From positions 1 to 8,920 of the forward strand of contig JAEXPO010000685.1 in the NCBI GenBank assembly GCA_023446675.1: 8,920 bases of DNA. Direction: 5' to 3'. Positions 7,210 through 8,920 of the stretch are shown piece after piece; position 1 is the first letter of the stretch; each line of letters starts with the position of its first letter. Under the pieces are notes generated by a model. The model was not told the origin of the DNA, ran no database searches, and saw only the letters and a list, made by a program, of their open reading frames with translations. The DNA comes from Bacillota bacterium. GTDB taxonomy: Bacteria; Bacillota; Clostridia; DSM-8532. A program made the translations under genes and the position numbers.

Positions 7210-7213
7210 ATGG

Positions 7214-8695
7214 ATGATAATGAAAAAAGTATCGGCATTGCTGCTGAGCATGGCAATGATTCTTTCGCTTGCCGCCTGCGGTGCAAACAGCGAGACAGGG
7301 GGGCAAACACAGACGCCCGAGGCTACGCCTGTACAACAGACTGAGCAGCCCACGGCCACACCGGAGCCGGAGCCGGAATATGATTTTGGGGGTATGACTC
7401 TTAAAATCGGCTGGTTCAGCGATAACGGGGGACCCGATCCGGAAGCCAACGCTTTGTCTGAAGCCTACTACAACCGAATTAAGGAGGTTGAGAGCACCTA
7501 TAACTGTAAAATTGAGTTTGTAAATTGTACGGGAGACTATTATAATAAATACGTCACTTCCGTGCTGGCGGGCGACCCCATCGTTGATATCGGCTATCTG
7601 ATGACCTTTCATGTACCCGCATTGGCTGAAGGAGGCATTATTCAGCCCTTGAACAATTATGATGCCTATGATGTGAACGCCTACAAATGGCGGGGTGATG
7701 TCACCGAGGCCGGCAATTATAAAGGAAATTACTATGTTACTCTGCTGAAAAATTATGAAGTGAGATACGGCATATTTTGGAACAAGACCCTTTTTGAGAA
7801 ATACGGATTGCCTGATCTTTATGACCTGTATAGCAAGAACGAGTGGAATTGGAGCAAGCTTAAGGAAATTGCCCTCCAGGGAAATCAGGATACGGATAAG
7901 GACGGCGTTATTGACATTTACGGCTTTAACGCCAGAGAATCGCTGGAGTGGTGTTATCTTTACTCTAACGAAGCCAACGTAGTAAAAAAGACAAGCAATG
8001 GCCTGAGCATTGATCTTTCGGACAGCAAAGTCATTGAAGCAATGACCGCTCTTCAGGATTTTACCACAACCGTGCAGTTCCGCAATGCCATAGACTGGAG
8101 TACGGAAAGCTGGGATGCGTTTATAACCGGCTTCCGTGACGGCAAATACATGATGACTCTGGAAGAATCCTGGATCTCGGGATCCTACCTGGAAAAAGAC
8201 GAGGGCGGTATGGTAGATGACTGGGGTTGGGTTCCCTTTCCTAAAGGCGTCTCAGCTTCGGACTATTCCTGCTACGGCAAGGAATTTGGCTGCTATGCCA
8301 TGCTCAACGGCATTGATAAGCCCCAGGAAAAGGCTTTGATTTACAATCTGATTACCGATTTCACCCAATCTGAAGAAGAGCTGAGTGAGTTGGTTTATGC
8401 CGAGCTGGAAAACTGGGGGCGTGATGCCAACGCCGTTGAAAACGCAAATGAAATTCTCAACAAGGGCGTCAGCATCGTTAATCCGATTAAAGGCTTTGAC
8501 AGTGTAAATAAGGCGGTTTCCTCCATGTTTGGGGATATTACAAAGGGAACCTCCACACCCCAGACGGCAATAGAAGCCTACCAGTCTCAAATAGACATGG
8601 CTATTGCCGATATTTCGACCCATGATTACGATGCCGATATGAAGGCTATCGTGGAGGCTGCGGAAGCCGAGGCCACGGAAGCACCCAAAAATTAA
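7214..8695 (+). CDS. Extracellular solute-binding lipoprotein of a sugar ABC importer (family 1 type)
   Basis: Predicted 493-aa lipoprotein that should capture the ligand for the permeases encoded just upstream. Residues 1-22 are a signal peptide with lipobox LAAC, Cys22 being the acylated residue. Residues 23-57 are a low-complexity linker rich in Thr, Pro, Gln and Glu that spaces the domain from the membrane. The body starts at MTLKIGWFSDNGG and shows the usual family marks: GDPIVDIGY, a YG.FWNK.LFEKYGLPD segment at about 185-201, and W.W..LKEIA at about 211-220. It is followed by an EF-hand-like loop DTDKDGVIDIYGF at 226-238, whose acidic residues could hold a calcium ion. The C-terminus is an Ala/Glu-rich tail (EAAEAEATEA) that may be flexible. 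Length is normal to slightly long for the family. Aromatic residues that would contact sugar (W159, W242 to Y250 region, W307, W349) are present, but the ligand cannot be read from them. It lies last in the unit, before a strong terminator. Confidence 0.93.
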   Translation: MIMKKVSALLLSMAMILSLAACGANSETGGQTQTPEATPVQQTEQPTATPEPEPEYDFGGMTLKIGWFSDNGGPDPEANALSEAYYNRIKEVESTYNCKIEFVNCTGDYYNKYVTSVLAGDPIVDIGYLMTFHVPALAEGGIIQPLNNYDAYDVNAYKWRGDVTEAGNYKGNYYVTLLKNYEVRYGIFWNKTLFEKYGLPDLYDLYSKNEWNWSKLKEIALQGNQDTDKDGVIDIYGFNARESLEWCYLYSNEANVVKKTSNGLSIDLSDSKVIEAMTALQDFTTTVQFRNAIDWSTESWDAFITGFRDGKYMMTLEESWISGSYLEKDEGGMVDDWGWVPFPKGVSASDYSCYGKEFGCYAMLNGIDKPQEKALIYNLITDFTQSEEELSELVYAELENWGRDANAVENANEILNKGVSIVNPIKGFDSVNKAVSSMFGDITKGTSTPQTAIEAYQSQIDMAIADISTHDYDADMKAIVEAAEAEATEAPKN

Positions 8696-8722
8696 ATGCC
8701 TGCCTGAGAAGTTAAAGGCTGT

Positions 8723-8762
8723 GACTACCGGGATGCAGGTTGGCATCCCGGTAGTCTTTTTT
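8723..8762 (+). terminator. Intrinsic (Rho-independent) terminator after the solute-binding-protein gene
   Basis: A perfect 14-bp inverted repeat, GACTACCGGGATGC (8723-8736) and GCATCCCGGTAGTC (8743-8756), encloses the six-base loop AGGTTG and is followed directly by six T (8757-8762). It lies 27 nt after the stop codon and should end the importer transcript and isolate the LacI-type gene downstream. The A-rich side on the opposite strand is short, so it is unlikely to be as strong in reverse. Confidence 0.93.
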
Positions 8763-8790
8763 GCGGGAAGCCCGCCGAGTGCGACGCAAA
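8763..8790 (+). promoter_or_regulatory. Small inverted repeats between terminator and regulator gene
   Basis: GCGGG (8763-8767) and CCCGC (8771-8775) form a five-pair stem with a three-base loop. TTTGCG (8760-8765) is repeated in reverse complement as CGCAAA (8785-8790). They lie just before the LacI-type gene and could belong to its promoter or operator region. No convincing -35/-10 pair was found in this 50-nt stretch, so the role is open and the symmetry may be chance. Confidence 0.2.
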
Positions 8791-8812
8791 TACCTTAAGG
8801 AGAGAATAGGTT

Positions 8813-8920
8813 ATGCCTGAAAGAAGAGAGAAGGAAAATGGAGAATTTTCTGGAAAAAAGAACCTGACAATCTACGATATCGCCAGGGAAGCGGGTGTTT
8901 CGCCCTCTATGGTATCACGG
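8813..8920 (+). CDS. LacI-family transcriptional regulator (N-terminal 36 codons, cut by window edge)
   Basis: The frame from the ATG at 8813 stays open to the end of the window. Residues 18-36 are the LacI-family helix-turn-helix: LTIYDIAREAGVSP then SMVSR. This domain binds operator DNA, and a sugar-binding domain would follow outside the window. The leader before it (17 residues, MPERREKENG...) is highly charged and longer than the few residues usual in the family, but no nearer ATG, GTG or TTG is in frame. The ribosome binding site AAGGAG (8797-8802) is 10 nt upstream. It follows the terminator, so it probably starts a new transcription unit. By position it is the best candidate for a local repressor or activator of the importer operon, but it could equally control genes downstream. 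Confidence 0.92.
   Translation, partial: MPERREKENGEFSGKKNLTIYDIAREAGVSPSMVSR

Noticed and set aside
6509..7612. Long minus-strand reading frame (367 codons) opposite the MalG-type permease and solute-binding gene
   Set aside because: It overlaps two well-supported genes on the other strand, spans their intergenic hairpins, and its product is His/Lys/Arg-rich with no recognisable motif. It is a shadow of their codon usage.

Overview
The window is a tightly packed, single-strand (+) carbohydrate-utilisation locus from a Gram-positive bacterium of the Bacillota. Evidence for this is strong AAAGGAGG-type ribosome binding sites, a lipoprotein-type substrate-binding protein with a Thr/Pro/Glu/Gln-rich linker, a LacI-type regulator, and a gene set that from memory is typical of Clostridia (Lachnospiraceae-like) and Paenibacillaceae. 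Base composition looks near 50% GC by eye. The genus cannot be fixed from this sequence.

Layout: (1) 1-414, the C-terminal end of a MalG-type ABC sugar permease whose start lies upstream of the window. (2) 430-5157, three accessory genes: a membrane-anchored extracellular NHL beta-propeller/TPR protein, a five-helix Yip1-family membrane protein, and a large secreted protein that resembles the DUF5696 family and has glycoside-hydrolase-like architecture. (3) 5158-7093, a second pair of ABC sugar permeases (MalF-type, then MalG-type). (4) 7094-7213, a 120-nt spacer with hairpins. (5) 7214-8695, a lipoprotein solute-binding protein, followed by a 14-bp intrinsic terminator. (6) 8813-8920, the first 36 codons of a LacI-family regulator, cut by the window edge.

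Genes 1 to 6 (1-7093) have gaps of 0 to 19 nt or overlap, with no terminator between them, so they very probably form one transcript. The solute-binding gene is probably on the same transcript but lies behind a hairpin-bearing spacer. The simplest reading is a saccharide import system: the lipoprotein captures a ligand, the permease pair imports it using an ATPase encoded elsewhere (none is visible here), and the secreted DUF5696-like protein acts on or binds the glycan outside the cell. The NHL/TPR and Yip1 proteins may form a membrane-bound accessory complex of unknown function. Because a third permease precedes the trio, the trio seems to sit between two ABC importer modules.

The least explained part is the NHL/TPR - Yip1 - DUF5696-like trio. 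I recall similar neighbourhoods in other Bacillota, so it may be conserved rather than unique, but I know of no assigned function. There are no tRNA or rRNA genes, CRISPR arrays, insertion sequences or origins that I can see, and no stretch longer than 300 bases lacks a gene.
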